A program made the position numbers and the translations under genes. 35,266 nt of DNA from Pirellulales bacterium. GTDB lineage: Bacteria > Planctomycetota > Planctomycetia > Pirellulales > Lacipirellulaceae. The notes below the pieces were generated by a model. That model was not told where the DNA came from. It made no database searches and saw nothing but the letters and a program-made list of their open reading frames with translations. The stretch is taken from positions 1 to 35,266 of the forward strand of contig JADZFK010000152.1 of the NCBI GenBank assembly GCA_020849945.1, written 5' to 3'. Shown here in pieces: positions 15,609 through 24,450 of this stretch (within the stretch, counting starts at the first letter, position 1; the number at the start of each line of letters is the position of its first letter).

Positions 15609-17354
15609 TCAATTCTTGCCGCCGAACACCGCGATCTCGGAGAGGCCTATGTTGGGCGTTCCCTCTTTGACCGCGGTGGCCGAGAATATCAGCCACTTAA
15701 TTTGTTTGGCCGGGAAGCGGACTTCGAGGCCATGTCTGGCGTCATCGGGCAGTTCGCTGGTGGCGATGGTTGTGCCGTCGCTGAAGATGAGCATGCCGGC
15801 TTTGATCTGATCGAGAGCATTGGGGCGGTCGAAAAGCCATACGCGATCGACCGACTGTTCTTTGTCCCAGTTGAGGCGAATCATGGCCGTTTGGCCTTCG
15901 CCATTGGACGCCCACTCCTGTTCGACGTTTTCGGGGAACCCGCCAACGATGCCATCCACCGCGCCCACTTCATCGTACTGATCGTAAAGCGAACTGACGG
16001 TGACCTTGGCGTCGCGGGCGATATTATCCGCACTCTCCAGCGCGCTGGTCGGCAGTGGGGGTTCGTTCGCGCGGATCAGTTTGACCTCTTGCAGGCACAT
16101 GCAGTAGCCGCTGCCCCGCGGGCGCGGTTTGAGCAGCAGCCCCGTCCAGCCGTTACCGAAGTTAGCGGAATAACACAGCCAAAGCGTGCGGCCATCCGGG
16201 GAAATGAATTTCGATGGGAAGTTTACGAAATAGGCTTCCTCGCCGAACTGTTTCATGTACGTAACCAATTTGAACGGGCCTGTGATGTTGTCGGATTCGA
16301 GAATGTACGTGTTGAAGTAGCCCATCGTCTTTACGCCGTCCGTCACACACATGAGATACTTCTTGAGCGGTGCGTTGTAGGTCATGGTTACGCATCCCAT
16401 GTTGTCGCGCCAGGCAGCGATGGGTTTGATCGCTTTGAAATCGCGGGACCACACCGGTCGGCCATCGGCATCGTGGCCGGCGAAGAATTCGTATTTCGAC
16501 GCATCGTTCATGTTCTCAACGGAAGGCGTGACGCGGATCAGATAGATTTCATCGCCGGTGATCCAACTGTTAAAGCGATATCGACGGCTCTTGCCGTCGC
16601 TGGCCCCGTGCGAAACGAGATACGCCTTGCCGTCGGGCGAGTGCTCCATCGCTTTGCCGAAATCGACGAAATGAGCGGCACCAATCTTGACCGGCTCGCC
16701 GTGCAAGCCGGTTTCGTTGAACAGCGAATGGTCGGGCGTGTGAGGCGTTTCGTGCCAAGTCTTGCCGAAATCGGTGGACCAGCGGAACCCGACCAGTGGC
16801 CCGAGCCAAGGCCAGTTGTAGGTCGCGCCGTCATCGTGTTTTATGATCTCGCGTGGCGCCAAACAGTACGTGCCGTAGTACCACACGCCGTCCTGCACGA
16901 GGCTGCCACAAGGATACCGACCACGGTACGGGTTGGGCTTGCTGGCGAAGAGGCCATGCTCCACGACCTTGAGCGAGAAGGGATCGTCGCCTTCAATGAT
17001 GGCGTGACCGGTTGTGGCGGTTTCCTTGAACGAGACCGATTCCGTGCCATCCACGACGCCGTCGGTCCAAGGCGAGTAGAGCTTGTTGTCTGCAGCCCAG
17101 CAGGGATACCACGTATCCGCGCTTTGATATTCCTTGTGTTGGCCGGTGAAGCCGAACCGGTTGAACGCATCGGATGGCGCGAACGGACATCCCGCGGGTG
17201 GGCGGCTAGGCCAAATCCTCGGCGCGTCTTTCGATTGCGACTCTGGCGCATCGATCACCCGCATTTCCATGTCCGTTGCTTCGGCGATGGTTGCCCAGCA
17301 GCTTAGCAATGCAAGGAACAACGCGGATCGAGCGGTCAAAGTCGATAGGCTCAC
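15609..17354 (-). CDS. Secreted Asp-box protein with C-terminal discoidin-like domain
   Basis: A 581-residue protein with a signal peptide (SALFLALLSCWATIAEA, about 10-26). The large central part looks like a beta-propeller. It contains one clear Asp-box, STDFGKTW, and sialidase-like or DUF4185-like segments such as VSHGASDGKSRRYRF and LWLCYSANFGNGWTG. The last 140 residues (VTVSSLYDQYDEVGAVDGIV to LSEIAVFGGKN) resemble an F5/8 type C carbohydrate-binding module. I infer a secreted carbohydrate-binding or glycan-cleaving enzyme. Catalytic residues were not identified. It lies 162 bp upstream of the beta-helix gene and points the same way. Confidence 0.78.
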   Translation of the reverse strand: MSLSTLTARSALFLALLSCWATIAEATDMEMRVIDAPESQSKDAPRIWPSRPPAGCPFAPSDAFNRFGFTGQHKEYQSADTWYPCWAADNKLYSPWTDGVVDGTESVSFKETATTGHAIIEGDDPFSLKVVEHGLFASKPNPYRGRYPCGSLVQDGVWYYGTYCLAPREIIKHDDGATYNWPWLGPLVGFRWSTDFGKTWHETPHTPDHSLFNETGLHGEPVKIGAAHFVDFGKAMEHSPDGKAYLVSHGASDGKSRRYRFNSWITGDEIYLIRVTPSVENMNDASKYEFFAGHDADGRPVWSRDFKAIKPIAAWRDNMGCVTMTYNAPLKKYLMCVTDGVKTMGYFNTYILESDNITGPFKLVTYMKQFGEEAYFVNFPSKFISPDGRTLWLCYSANFGNGWTGLLLKPRPRGSGYCMCLQEVKLIRANEPPLPTSALESADNIARDAKVTVSSLYDQYDEVGAVDGIVGGFPENVEQEWASNGEGQTAMIRLNWDKEQSVDRVWLFDRPNALDQIKAGMLIFSDGTTIATSELPDDARHGLEVRFPAKQIKWLIFSATAVKEGTPNIGLSEIAVFGGKN

Positions 17355-17615
17355 AGTTCTTCTCCATGTGTGGGTGGCTAAAAATTACTGAGAACTCGGC
17401 AGATGCAGCCCCATCGGTCGTTTAACGCCCGAGCCAGCGGCGAGGGAAGACCTCGAATCTCGATGACGTTGGCTCCGGTTAAACGCTCGTAAAGGGTCCA
17501 TTCCCATCGCAAGCATTAATAAGAGTGCCCCTGATCCTTGTGGCAAGCAATGCCATGCCCAAGGAAAGCCGTGAGCATGACACCCTTACAAATCGATTCG
17601 TGGGTTACGCGGCCC

Positions 17616-18494
17616 TCAAGATGCCGTTTTCTCTTCCGGTATCCCGAGTTCCTTCATCGTCGATCGAAGCCAACGGAGCGAGCGTTCGATCAGGGGCCCG
17701 CCCTGCCCTTCACACTCCATGCTTAAAACGCCGTTGTACCCGGCATCGCGGAGCAACTCGAGGACGCGCCGAATGTTATCCGCGTTGACGCCGTCCCCGA
17801 TCGCGCAATGGCTCAGCGCGATTCCCGTGCTCGATCCACGAACCGCGGCCGCCAACGACTCGCTCACATCCTTGATATGCACGTGGCCAATCCGATCCAG
17901 AAACCGCCGGCAAAACTCTACCGGGTCTCGACCCGCAATGAAACTATTGCCCGTGTCAAAATTCATCTTCAAGTTCGGGCTGTCGCAGAAATCGAGCATC
18001 TCACTCATTCGATCCGGATTCGTGGTAAAGTATCCGTGAATTTCGATCGTGATATCGATCTCGTAAGCCTCGGCCACGTCCAGGATCTGGCGATAACTTC
18101 GCTTCATGGCAGCCATCGCCTCGGCGTCGGTCAGGCCGACGGGCTGATATAATCCGTCGGTGGTGGCAATGCTTCGGCACCCCACCAGCTTCGCCCACGG
18201 AATCGTTTTCAACACGTAGGGCACGCCATAAAGTGGCCCGTCCATTCCCGAGAGTGGATACGCGGCGTCTAGTTGCGAAAATCGCACGCCCTTCGCCGCC
18301 ATCTCTCTCGCCAACAAGAAGGGGTCTTCGTGGAGTGCAATATGCGGGAAATAGCCCAGGCCATGCAACCAATTGACTCCGTCCACCACCCCGCACTCGA
18401 TGGCATGGACATCGTTCGCCTGAGCCCAGTCCAGGCACCGCTGGAATCTCCAATTAACGGAATTGAACGCGTCCGTATGAAAGCCTATTCGCAC
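17616..18494 (-). CDS. Sugar phosphate isomerase/epimerase (TIM barrel, AP endonuclease 2-like)
   Basis: A 292-residue TIM-barrel protein of the xylose isomerase-like family (IolE/IolI relatives). Candidate metal ligands sit at the expected strand ends: E151 in EIHG, D180 in NFDTGN, H206 in HVHIKD and E260 in SMECEG. No signal peptide is seen, so it should be cytoplasmic. Members isomerise or epimerise keto-sugars or inositol derivatives; the substrate is not evident. It lies 42 bp after the ThuA-like gene, so they are probably cotranscribed. In planctomycetes this pairing commonly goes with carbohydrate use. Confidence 0.88.
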   Translation of the reverse strand: MRIGFHTDAFNSVNWRFQRCLDWAQANDVHAIECGVVDGVNWLHGLGYFPHIALHEDPFLLAREMAAKGVRFSQLDAAYPLSGMDGPLYGVPYVLKTIPWAKLVGCRSIATTDGLYQPVGLTDAEAMAAMKRSYRQILDVAEAYEIDITIEIHGYFTTNPDRMSEMLDFCDSPNLKMNFDTGNSFIAGRDPVEFCRRFLDRIGHVHIKDVSESLAAAVRGSSTGIALSHCAIGDGVNADNIRRVLELLRDAGYNGVLSMECEGQGGPLIERSLRWLRSTMKELGIPEEKTAS

Positions 18495-18536
18495 TACACG
18501 ACTCCTTAATATGAAGTGAACAAAGAAAACTAAATT

Positions 18537-19307
18537 TCAATGAATTGCCTTTTCCGCCGCGATCGGCATTCCGGCCGCCCAAGCCACCCCGCGCCGATAC
18601 AACTCGCCAACCGCCGGCGGCTTCAAGGCTCGCACGTCGTGCCCCAACGTACAGACGAACACTCGCCCCTTGCCAAACTCGTGGGTGAAAGCAAGCGGGT
18701 ATGTCTTGCCATCCACGCCAGAAACCGCCGAGGCCAACAGGTCAACGGGCGCATCGCCTTCCAGGCAGGTGTAGAGTTCATCGTCGGTATCAAAATCACT
18801 CACCCCCGCCGCAAGTGGGTGCTTCGTTTCGATGTTGACCCGAAATGGCCCCCGCGGATCGTGCTGGCGACTACCCGGTGGCGACTTCTCGCCAAACCAT
18901 ACTCGGCCCGTCATCTCAAGGTATTCGTCGTGATACTCATGAAATGCGCCACACGCAAAGTGAACTAACACCAGCCCCCCGCCTTTACGCACAAATCGTC
19001 GCACGTTCTCCAGCGCCTCATGCCCCGGCACCTCCGGTGATGCGTTTCTAAAATGGATCACCACAACCGAATATGAATCCAGGTCCTTGTTCTTGAATTG
19101 CGTCAAATCGCTGAGCACTTCCACCTTCAATCGCGAATCGGCGCTCAAGAACTCCCGCACAACGGGTGTCGTCGCCTTCCAGTCGTGCCAATAGTCCTCG
19201 CCGGTTACGATCAGTACCGAACGCTTGCCCGATTCCTCCGCAGCATTCAGGTTCCCCAGCCACACCAAGCCCGCCAAAACGGCAAGCATCCAAGTTCGCA
19301 TAGGCAT
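18537..19307 (-). CDS. Secreted ThuA-like domain protein
   Basis: A 256-residue ThuA-like (trehalose utilisation) protein with a class I glutamine amidotransferase-like fold. A signal peptide (MLAVLAGLVWLGNLNAAE) precedes VLIVTGEDYWHDWKATTPVV, VVVIHFRNASP, GGGLVLVHFACGAFH and VFVCTLGHDVRAL. ATG 19307 is chosen because AAGGAG lies about 7 bp upstream; ATG 19325 and 19301 are alternatives. Some ThuA homologues take part in disaccharide metabolism, but secreted planctomycete ones have no firm function. It is the first gene of the minus-strand sugar group, followed at 42 bp by the isomerase. Confidence 0.87.
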   Translation of the reverse strand: MPMRTWMLAVLAGLVWLGNLNAAEESGKRSVLIVTGEDYWHDWKATTPVVREFLSADSRLKVEVLSDLTQFKNKDLDSYSVVVIHFRNASPEVPGHEALENVRRFVRKGGGLVLVHFACGAFHEYHDEYLEMTGRVWFGEKSPPGSRQHDPRGPFRVNIETKHPLAAGVSDFDTDDELYTCLEGDAPVDLLASAVSGVDGKTYPLAFTHEFGKGRVFVCTLGHDVRALKPPAVGELYRRGVAWAAGMPIAAEKAIH

Positions 19308-19744
19308 GTGCGTCTCCTTGACCATATAAAGGCTCGCGGGGTCTCAAAGCCAGGCGGCCTAAACGGGGCACGGGCTTTGCCAGCGGCAAATAACGACTCG
19401 CAACAATCCCGGTAGGATCGATGACCACGCGGCTCGTTGCCCTGCCACGTGCTCACAACCGATGCTCAAGTCGTGGAGCAATTACCCTGTTGACGGCAAC
19501 CTGCAATGCGCCAGAAAACCGTTGATCCGTATCCAGAACTGCAGATTTCGCAACCGTTATCTGGTGTATCTGCCAGCGTGCCAAGGATCAACTGTGCATT
19601 TGTGCGCCAATAAGCGGGCATGCACTCGCCCGTTCCCGAGAAAACCCCCATGGCGATCCGGAAATCGATGCCGCTCTCACCCCTCAAGTGCAGGGGGATT
19701 CCATCGAATGAAGCCTGTGCGGCTTTCAATAAATCGCAATCGCC
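19308..19744. other. Intergenic region, no gene recognised
   Basis: This 437-bp gap lies upstream of the ThuA-like gene and downstream of the Gln/Pro-rich protein gene, both minus strand. Open frames here start at non-ATG codons or lack protein-like composition. It should contain the promoter of the ThuA-like operon, but I cannot point to a specific promoter or operator. Confidence 0.5.
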
Positions 19745-20605
19745 CTAGCGTCGCGGGCGTTGATAGAATTGGCCCGTATCCATGTACTTGGCCGAAGTCT
19801 TGTGCCCACTCACGGTTCCACCATATCCGTGAGTCGGCTGTGCGGAAGGCGGTTCCGCCATGTTCCGTAATTGCGCGCGCATCCGCTGCATCTCCGCCGC
19901 TTGCTTTCGGTTCGCCTGAAGCTGTTCGAACTGCGGACGCACTAGGGCATAGTAGTTCGGCATCATGCTCGGGTTCAAATCAGTTCGATACAGGTTGAGG
20001 TACGGACTCACTTCCGGATCGGTAACAATAGTTTGAAACGGCTTGCCGCGCGAGGGAAGAGACTTCGTGAGCGGCTGCGTTGCCGCCGCGGGTTGCACCG
20101 AAGCAGGACGCGGAATCTTGCCGAGCGTGGCCTGCGCAGACGGACTCGTATACACCGCCACCACTGCCCGCGGCCGGGCCTGCGGCCGTGAACCGGGCGA
20201 AGCCTGCTGCAATGTCGCCTCCGGTCTCGCCGCTTCGGCAGCCGAACTCGCACCCATCGGCTCTTCAAAGTTCGCTTGACGCACTGGCCCCGTGGCCTGC
20301 GCCATTCCACCCTCGCGCTCGGCACTCGGAACTTCCTCGGCAACAAACTCCCGCCGCGCTACTCGCTGGGCAAACGGCTGCCCGGCGCGAGGTTGCCCAT
20401 CACGCTGTTCCGTTGCTTGCTGTTGATTCGGTTGCTGTTGATTCGCCTGACGCGATGCAACTTGCGACGGCTGAACTGGCGAAGTCACGCGAATCGTGGA
20501 CTTCGCGAATTCAATCTGACCCCATGCGGGCAAGCTGGAAAACCCACCAAACAGCAAACACGAAGCCGCGGCAATCGATGACAGCGTTGCGACCTTGTCG
20601 CCCAT
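19745..20605 (-). CDS. Secreted Gln/Pro/Ala-rich protein of unknown function
   Basis: A 286-residue protein with a signal peptide (LSSIAAASCLLFGGFSSLPA, about 8-28). A low-complexity region about 35-170 is rich in Gln, Ala, Pro and Arg, for example QANQQQPNQQQATEQRDG. The C-terminal 90 residues are more ordered: VSPYLNLYRTDLNPSMMPNY and YALVRPQFEQLQANRKQAAE, the latter likely helical. I recognise no named family; the PNYYALVRPQ segment reminds me of uncharacterised planctomycete secreted proteins. Probably periplasmic or envelope-associated. The ATG at 20605 is supported by the adjacent signal peptide and by GGAGG just upstream. Confidence 0.75.
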   Translation of the reverse strand: MGDKVATLSSIAAASCLLFGGFSSLPAWGQIEFAKSTIRVTSPVQPSQVASRQANQQQPNQQQATEQRDGQPRAGQPFAQRVARREFVAEEVPSAEREGGMAQATGPVRQANFEEPMGASSAAEAARPEATLQQASPGSRPQARPRAVVAVYTSPSAQATLGKIPRPASVQPAAATQPLTKSLPSRGKPFQTIVTDPEVSPYLNLYRTDLNPSMMPNYYALVRPQFEQLQANRKQAAEMQRMRAQLRNMAEPPSAQPTHGYGGTVSGHKTSAKYMDTGQFYQRPRR

Positions 20606-20805
20606 GATAGCCTCCTTGCCCAGGGTCGTATGTCGTTACGGCGCGGCAGCTAGCGGGGGCTGCGAAGGCGCGTTACGAATTACCTAATCGTCAAAGTCGC
20701 CACCGCAACTTGCGGCAGAACCTTGCAATTTGGCTTCATTTTTCCCGGTTGACAAACCCCCGCAGCCAAGAATTCCACCCCAGCATTCAAGACTTACATC
20801 ATTTA

Positions 20806-20826
20806 GCCGAGCCGTCTCGGCTCGGC
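20806..20826. terminator. GC-rich hairpin, repeat or terminator
   Basis: A perfect 9-bp stem (GCCGAGCCG / CGGCTCGGC) with a TCT loop, 48 bp beyond the stop of the large PEP-CTERM gene. It is identical to the hairpin at 130-150. It could stop transcription but lacks a T-run, so it may simply be a copy of a dispersed palindrome. The rest of 20606-20873 shows nothing else I can name. Confidence 0.5.
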
Positions 20827-20873
20827 AGCTCTCGGCAGCGAACAACGTCACGAACCGCGGCAAGAAGCTCGTG

Positions 20874-23384
20874 CTAGCAACGTCGGCTGCGCGCCGGAAG
20901 TGCTAGCAGCGCGAGAAACAAGAGCACCGCGCTGGCAGGTTCCGGCACCGCCGAGGGACCCGAAACCCCGCTGCCTGCTCCGCCACCCAACCACGGCATC
21001 GGCTTGCCGACGTTCCGTTGCCAGAACAGGAAGTCGTCGCCATCGACGTCGCCATCCCCATCGGCATCGCCCTGCACGACCGAAGCGCCCGAGGTGATCC
21101 CCACATTCGCCAGCCAAATGTTCAGATCGAGGCCGTTCACGACGCCGTCGCCGTTGAAGTCGGGGCCTTGTGCAGCCGCGTATGAAACGACGGCCACGTA
21201 GATCGAGTTCGACGTGTAGAACGGCACAAGCGCCGTGGTGGCCGGCAGGCCATAAGTGGCCAAATTGGGGAACGCTACCAGGCTGAACAAAGGAGCCGTG
21301 CTCAAGTCGGGTTTCGGATAGGTGGGGTCGCTCCAATCGACGCCCCCCATGCTTCCGGAAATCGTCAGGATGGGGAACGTATTGCCGACGCTCAACGAAC
21401 CGATGGAAAACCCGCTCAGGCTAAGCGAGAGCTTACCGCTGATCCCCGCGTCGCCCGCCGAAAAAATCTGATTGGCGTTGTCGGGCGTGAGCGTCATCTT
21501 CAGGTTGCCGGTCGTTACGAAGCTGTGCCGGGCCAGCACTTCAACGGTAGCACCGCCGCTAATCGTGAGGGTGCCCATGTTGATGAGGTCGTTTTCAAAC
21601 GTAACCTTGGTACCCGGGCCAGAAACGGTGATGATCCCCGGATCGAGCGGCGATGCAATCGGGGCCGCCGCATTCACCACGTTGCCCGTGACGTAATTAT
21701 TGCCGGCCGTAAACGCCATCATGCCTTCATTCGTAAGACCCGAGCGAAACCGCAAGATCGAATGCTGGGCCGAGATCAGACCGCCGTAGAATTCGGTAAT
21801 CGCCGCCGTTGCCGGCCGCTCGATACGCAAGTTGCGAAACGGTGTTGCCGTGGCAGGCGGTACCGGCAACGCGCGATCGAACTCAAGCTCCGACTTCTGC
21901 TCAACCGTTCCGAAAACCTGCATCACGCCGTAGTTCGTCAGCGGCGAAGACGAGTTGAGGTTCACCACATCAGAGGCAGAAGTCACGACAAGCTTTTCAC
22001 TGGGGCCAACCCGCACTTCGCCGAAGTAGCGGTTGTTGAACACGCCAGTGTAGATATTGCCGCTTCCGGCGATCACGCCGTCGTTAATCACTTGCACCGA
22101 GTCATCGCGGCCTTCATTATCGTCACCCGTAACGCCACCCACATTGACAACACCCCCCGCCAACTCCACGCGGCCGAAGCGGCCAATCGCCAACAACACT
22201 TCGGGATCGGTCGGATCGGCGTTAATCGCATTCACCACATTCACCAAGCCCCCCTCTTGAACGCGAAGCGTACCGATGCCCGCTTCATTCGAGTATTGAA
22301 CGTTATCGCCTTCCGGATCGCCAACACTCAAACCTTGCGAGCCGATATCGAAACCGCCAACCTGCAACGAACCGCCGACGATCCACTTCGAAGCGGTGCC
22401 GTTCACCGTGACCGTACCGATGCCGCCCGGATCCGGTTTCTCGCCTTCGGTAAACGTGTACGGGTCGCTGCCGATCACCGCCCCAACCGGACCTGAACTC
22501 GAACTCCCCGAACTGGCTGGTGTGCCGTCGTTGCGAACGGTGCCGCCGTTCGTAATCGTCATATAGCCAACGCCTTGTCGGCCGATAATCGCCTGATGCA
22601 CAATTGCCGCCGAACTCGCCGTGCTGAAACCCCCGCTTCCCAAGTACGAATCGAATCCATCTACGATAAGGCTCCCCGTAGATGTGGGCTCGTCCCCCAC
22701 AATCACCGCGTCCTGTATTTCCGCTCGCGCACCCGCGCTAATTTCAAGGGTTCCGGTACCCGCTCGGCCAACGTACAAGTCGTTGCCCTCGCCATCGGCA
22801 CCTTCTGGCATCCGCGGCGTCTTGCTCCCGAAATTACTGGGCAAACCCGGCGGAATTATGCTCGGGTCACTGTTGTAGAGCGACCCAAAACCCGTGATGC
22901 GAACAATGCCCGTTCCGTATCGGGTAGCCCCCGCTCGGGTGCCGCTGTCGCCAATGATCAAGTTCTGGTTTCGCAGCGCCGATTCGCCCGAAATGAGCAA
23001 CGTGCCATATGCCGATTTTCCAACGATGATCTCCGCAATGTTCTGGTTGTTGTCGTCCGTTAAATCGCTGATGTCGTTATCGAGATGGATCCCTTCGTAA
23101 TAAGTTTGCTTGTCGGGGTCTTCAAACGGGTTCACGAAATTACCATCCGCCGGCAAACCCTCGTTCACATCGGTCGTGAAAGGGTTGTCGGTAGGGGTTA
23201 CGTCGCCCGAAACCAGCACGCTGGCAACCGCAACCGGGGCCTCCGAAAGCCCCACAAGCACCGCAACTCCCACAATCATGCGAACCAACTCGCGCCTCGA
23301 ACGAACTCGTACTCGGCACGGTGCCACAACGCGACCACGGGCCAACCAACCCATTACAATGGCGAACATTCGGTCGAAAAACAT
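20874..23384 (-). CDS. Beta-strand-repeat surface protein with dockerin-like repeats and PEP-CTERM
   Basis: An 836-residue secreted protein. A signal anchor (MIVGVAVLVGLSEAPVAVAS) is followed by repeated autotransporter-like beta-strand units such as VGRAGTGTLEISAGARAEIQ, IIGRQGVGYMTITNGGTVRN and GTVTVNGTASKWIVGGSLQV. Near the C-terminus are two dockerin-like calcium motifs, FNGDGVVNGLDLNIWLANVG and GDADGDGDVDGDDFLFWQRN. The protein ends with PEP-CTERM signal VPEPASAVLLFLALLALPAR plus a basic tail. It should be sorted by an exosortase system and exposed at the surface or in the matrix. ATG 23384 has AGAGGA 6 bp upstream; a longer frame to 23453 is less likely. Confidence 0.88.
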   Translation of the reverse strand: MFFDRMFAIVMGWLARGRVVAPCRVRVRSRRELVRMIVGVAVLVGLSEAPVAVASVLVSGDVTPTDNPFTTDVNEGLPADGNFVNPFEDPDKQTYYEGIHLDNDISDLTDDNNQNIAEIIVGKSAYGTLLISGESALRNQNLIIGDSGTRAGATRYGTGIVRITGFGSLYNSDPSIIPPGLPSNFGSKTPRMPEGADGEGNDLYVGRAGTGTLEISAGARAEIQDAVIVGDEPTSTGSLIVDGFDSYLGSGGFSTASSAAIVHQAIIGRQGVGYMTITNGGTVRNDGTPASSGSSSSGPVGAVIGSDPYTFTEGEKPDPGGIGTVTVNGTASKWIVGGSLQVGGFDIGSQGLSVGDPEGDNVQYSNEAGIGTLRVQEGGLVNVVNAINADPTDPEVLLAIGRFGRVELAGGVVNVGGVTGDDNEGRDDSVQVINDGVIAGSGNIYTGVFNNRYFGEVRVGPSEKLVVTSASDVVNLNSSSPLTNYGVMQVFGTVEQKSELEFDRALPVPPATATPFRNLRIERPATAAITEFYGGLISAQHSILRFRSGLTNEGMMAFTAGNNYVTGNVVNAAAPIASPLDPGIITVSGPGTKVTFENDLINMGTLTISGGATVEVLARHSFVTTGNLKMTLTPDNANQIFSAGDAGISGKLSLSLSGFSIGSLSVGNTFPILTISGSMGGVDWSDPTYPKPDLSTAPLFSLVAFPNLATYGLPATTALVPFYTSNSIYVAVVSYAAAQGPDFNGDGVVNGLDLNIWLANVGITSGASVVQGDADGDGDVDGDDFLFWQRNVGKPMPWLGGGAGSGVSGPSAVPEPASAVLLFLALLALPARSRRC

Positions 23385-24450
23385 AACGGTCCTCTTAGTT
23401 AGCTTCCTGGTGCGAAGCTCGATTGCCCCACGTATTTGGCACGGGCTGGCCACCCTTGCCGAATCGATGCGCTTGGCCTCTGTTCCAATCAGGACAATTC
23501 AGTACTCGTAAATGAACTTGCAACGCGAGCCTACGGTCCACCGCCAACGGCGACGCGATACAACCGCGCCCCCCAGCAGCCCCTTGAAAAGATATCAAGC
23601 CCCATCCTGGCACCAATAATGCGGCAATACAGCGGTCGCCATCTTGCCGGCTGCGATCAGCGGCTCACGCTCCGCGTGATACCACGAGTCGCGTTGCCAG
23701 GCAGAACCTACGCCCTGCGCGCGTTTTCCAACAGGCAGCTGGGAACGGTAAGACCGGTCTCAGATGTTCCGGATACTCTCTCCATCTTCGCTAAACCCCG
23801 GGGAAAATGCAACTATTTAGCGCCGATCGAGGCCGCAACCCCTTCAATTCGTCCAAGCAAACCAGCGAGAACCGTCGCCTGCGGCCAATTTCGGCCCGTT
23901 CCAGCATGCCCGGCAAACCGGCCTAATGTCAGGGTACCTTCAATTCACGCTCCTCCTGACCAAGGAATCGGATAGCAAGAAACCGTCTGCCCCCGTTCCA
24001 ATCAGGGCCGATCATTTGTTCAAGTTGGGCGAGTGTATTGGAAACCAGCCCGAAGTGTCAGCAAGGGAAAAGCACATATTCCCTCGCTGACGCTTCGGGT
24101 TCGTGAGTCCTCGCCGTCTCGAACATGAATGACGGATCGGCCCCGCGTTCCAATCGTTCTAGTTGACAAACTTGCAACTCCCCGCCATCCTAGGGGTGGC
24201 AACATCACTCTGTACTTCTTCAGCCGCCTTCCTGGCGGGAGATTGCTAATCCAAGCGTTTGCATCGCTCCCTGCACAGGGCCATCGTGCATAAGTCACGA
24301 GGCCTCTCTTGTGCCAGGCATCTCTTCTCGATGCAGCTCCCACACTCACCGGCACGATTCGTTTGCGCGTCGCCGTGCGATCGAATGCGACCGAATCTGT
24401 TTTGTCGATGTCCGCCTCCATTTCGGCTACCCACATTCGGAGAATCCACC
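23385..24450. other. 1-kb intergenic region between divergent genes
   Basis: The region lies between the start of the minus-strand PEP-CTERM gene and the start of the plus-strand haloperoxidase-like gene, so it should hold both promoters. I see no convincing gene; the open frames have scrambled composition. The segment GTTCCAATCAG occurs at 23482 and 23995, with GTTCCAATC again near 24147, and the 55-bp dispersed repeat is at 24090-24144. No RNA gene was recognised. Confidence 0.5.
24090..24144 (+). repeat. 55-bp dispersed repeat, copy B
   Basis: Same block as 254-308, same orientation, 5 differences in 55 bases. Here it lies about 300 bp upstream of the haloperoxidase-like gene; copy A lies about 320 bp upstream of the first SDR gene. 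Confidence 0.8.

Noticed and set aside
15702-17306. 534-codon plus-strand open frame
   Set aside because: It is the antisense of the Asp-box/discoidin gene, which has a signal peptide and recognisable domains; the plus frame has none.
23436-23975. 179-codon frame in the 1-kb gap
   Set aside because: No signal, domain or ribosome site, and an odd Arg/Pro/Ala composition; treated as non-coding.
23482-24160. GTTCCAATC repeated three times as possible operator sites
   Set aside because: The copies are short, irregularly spaced and in different contexts; chance or repeat debris is as likely.
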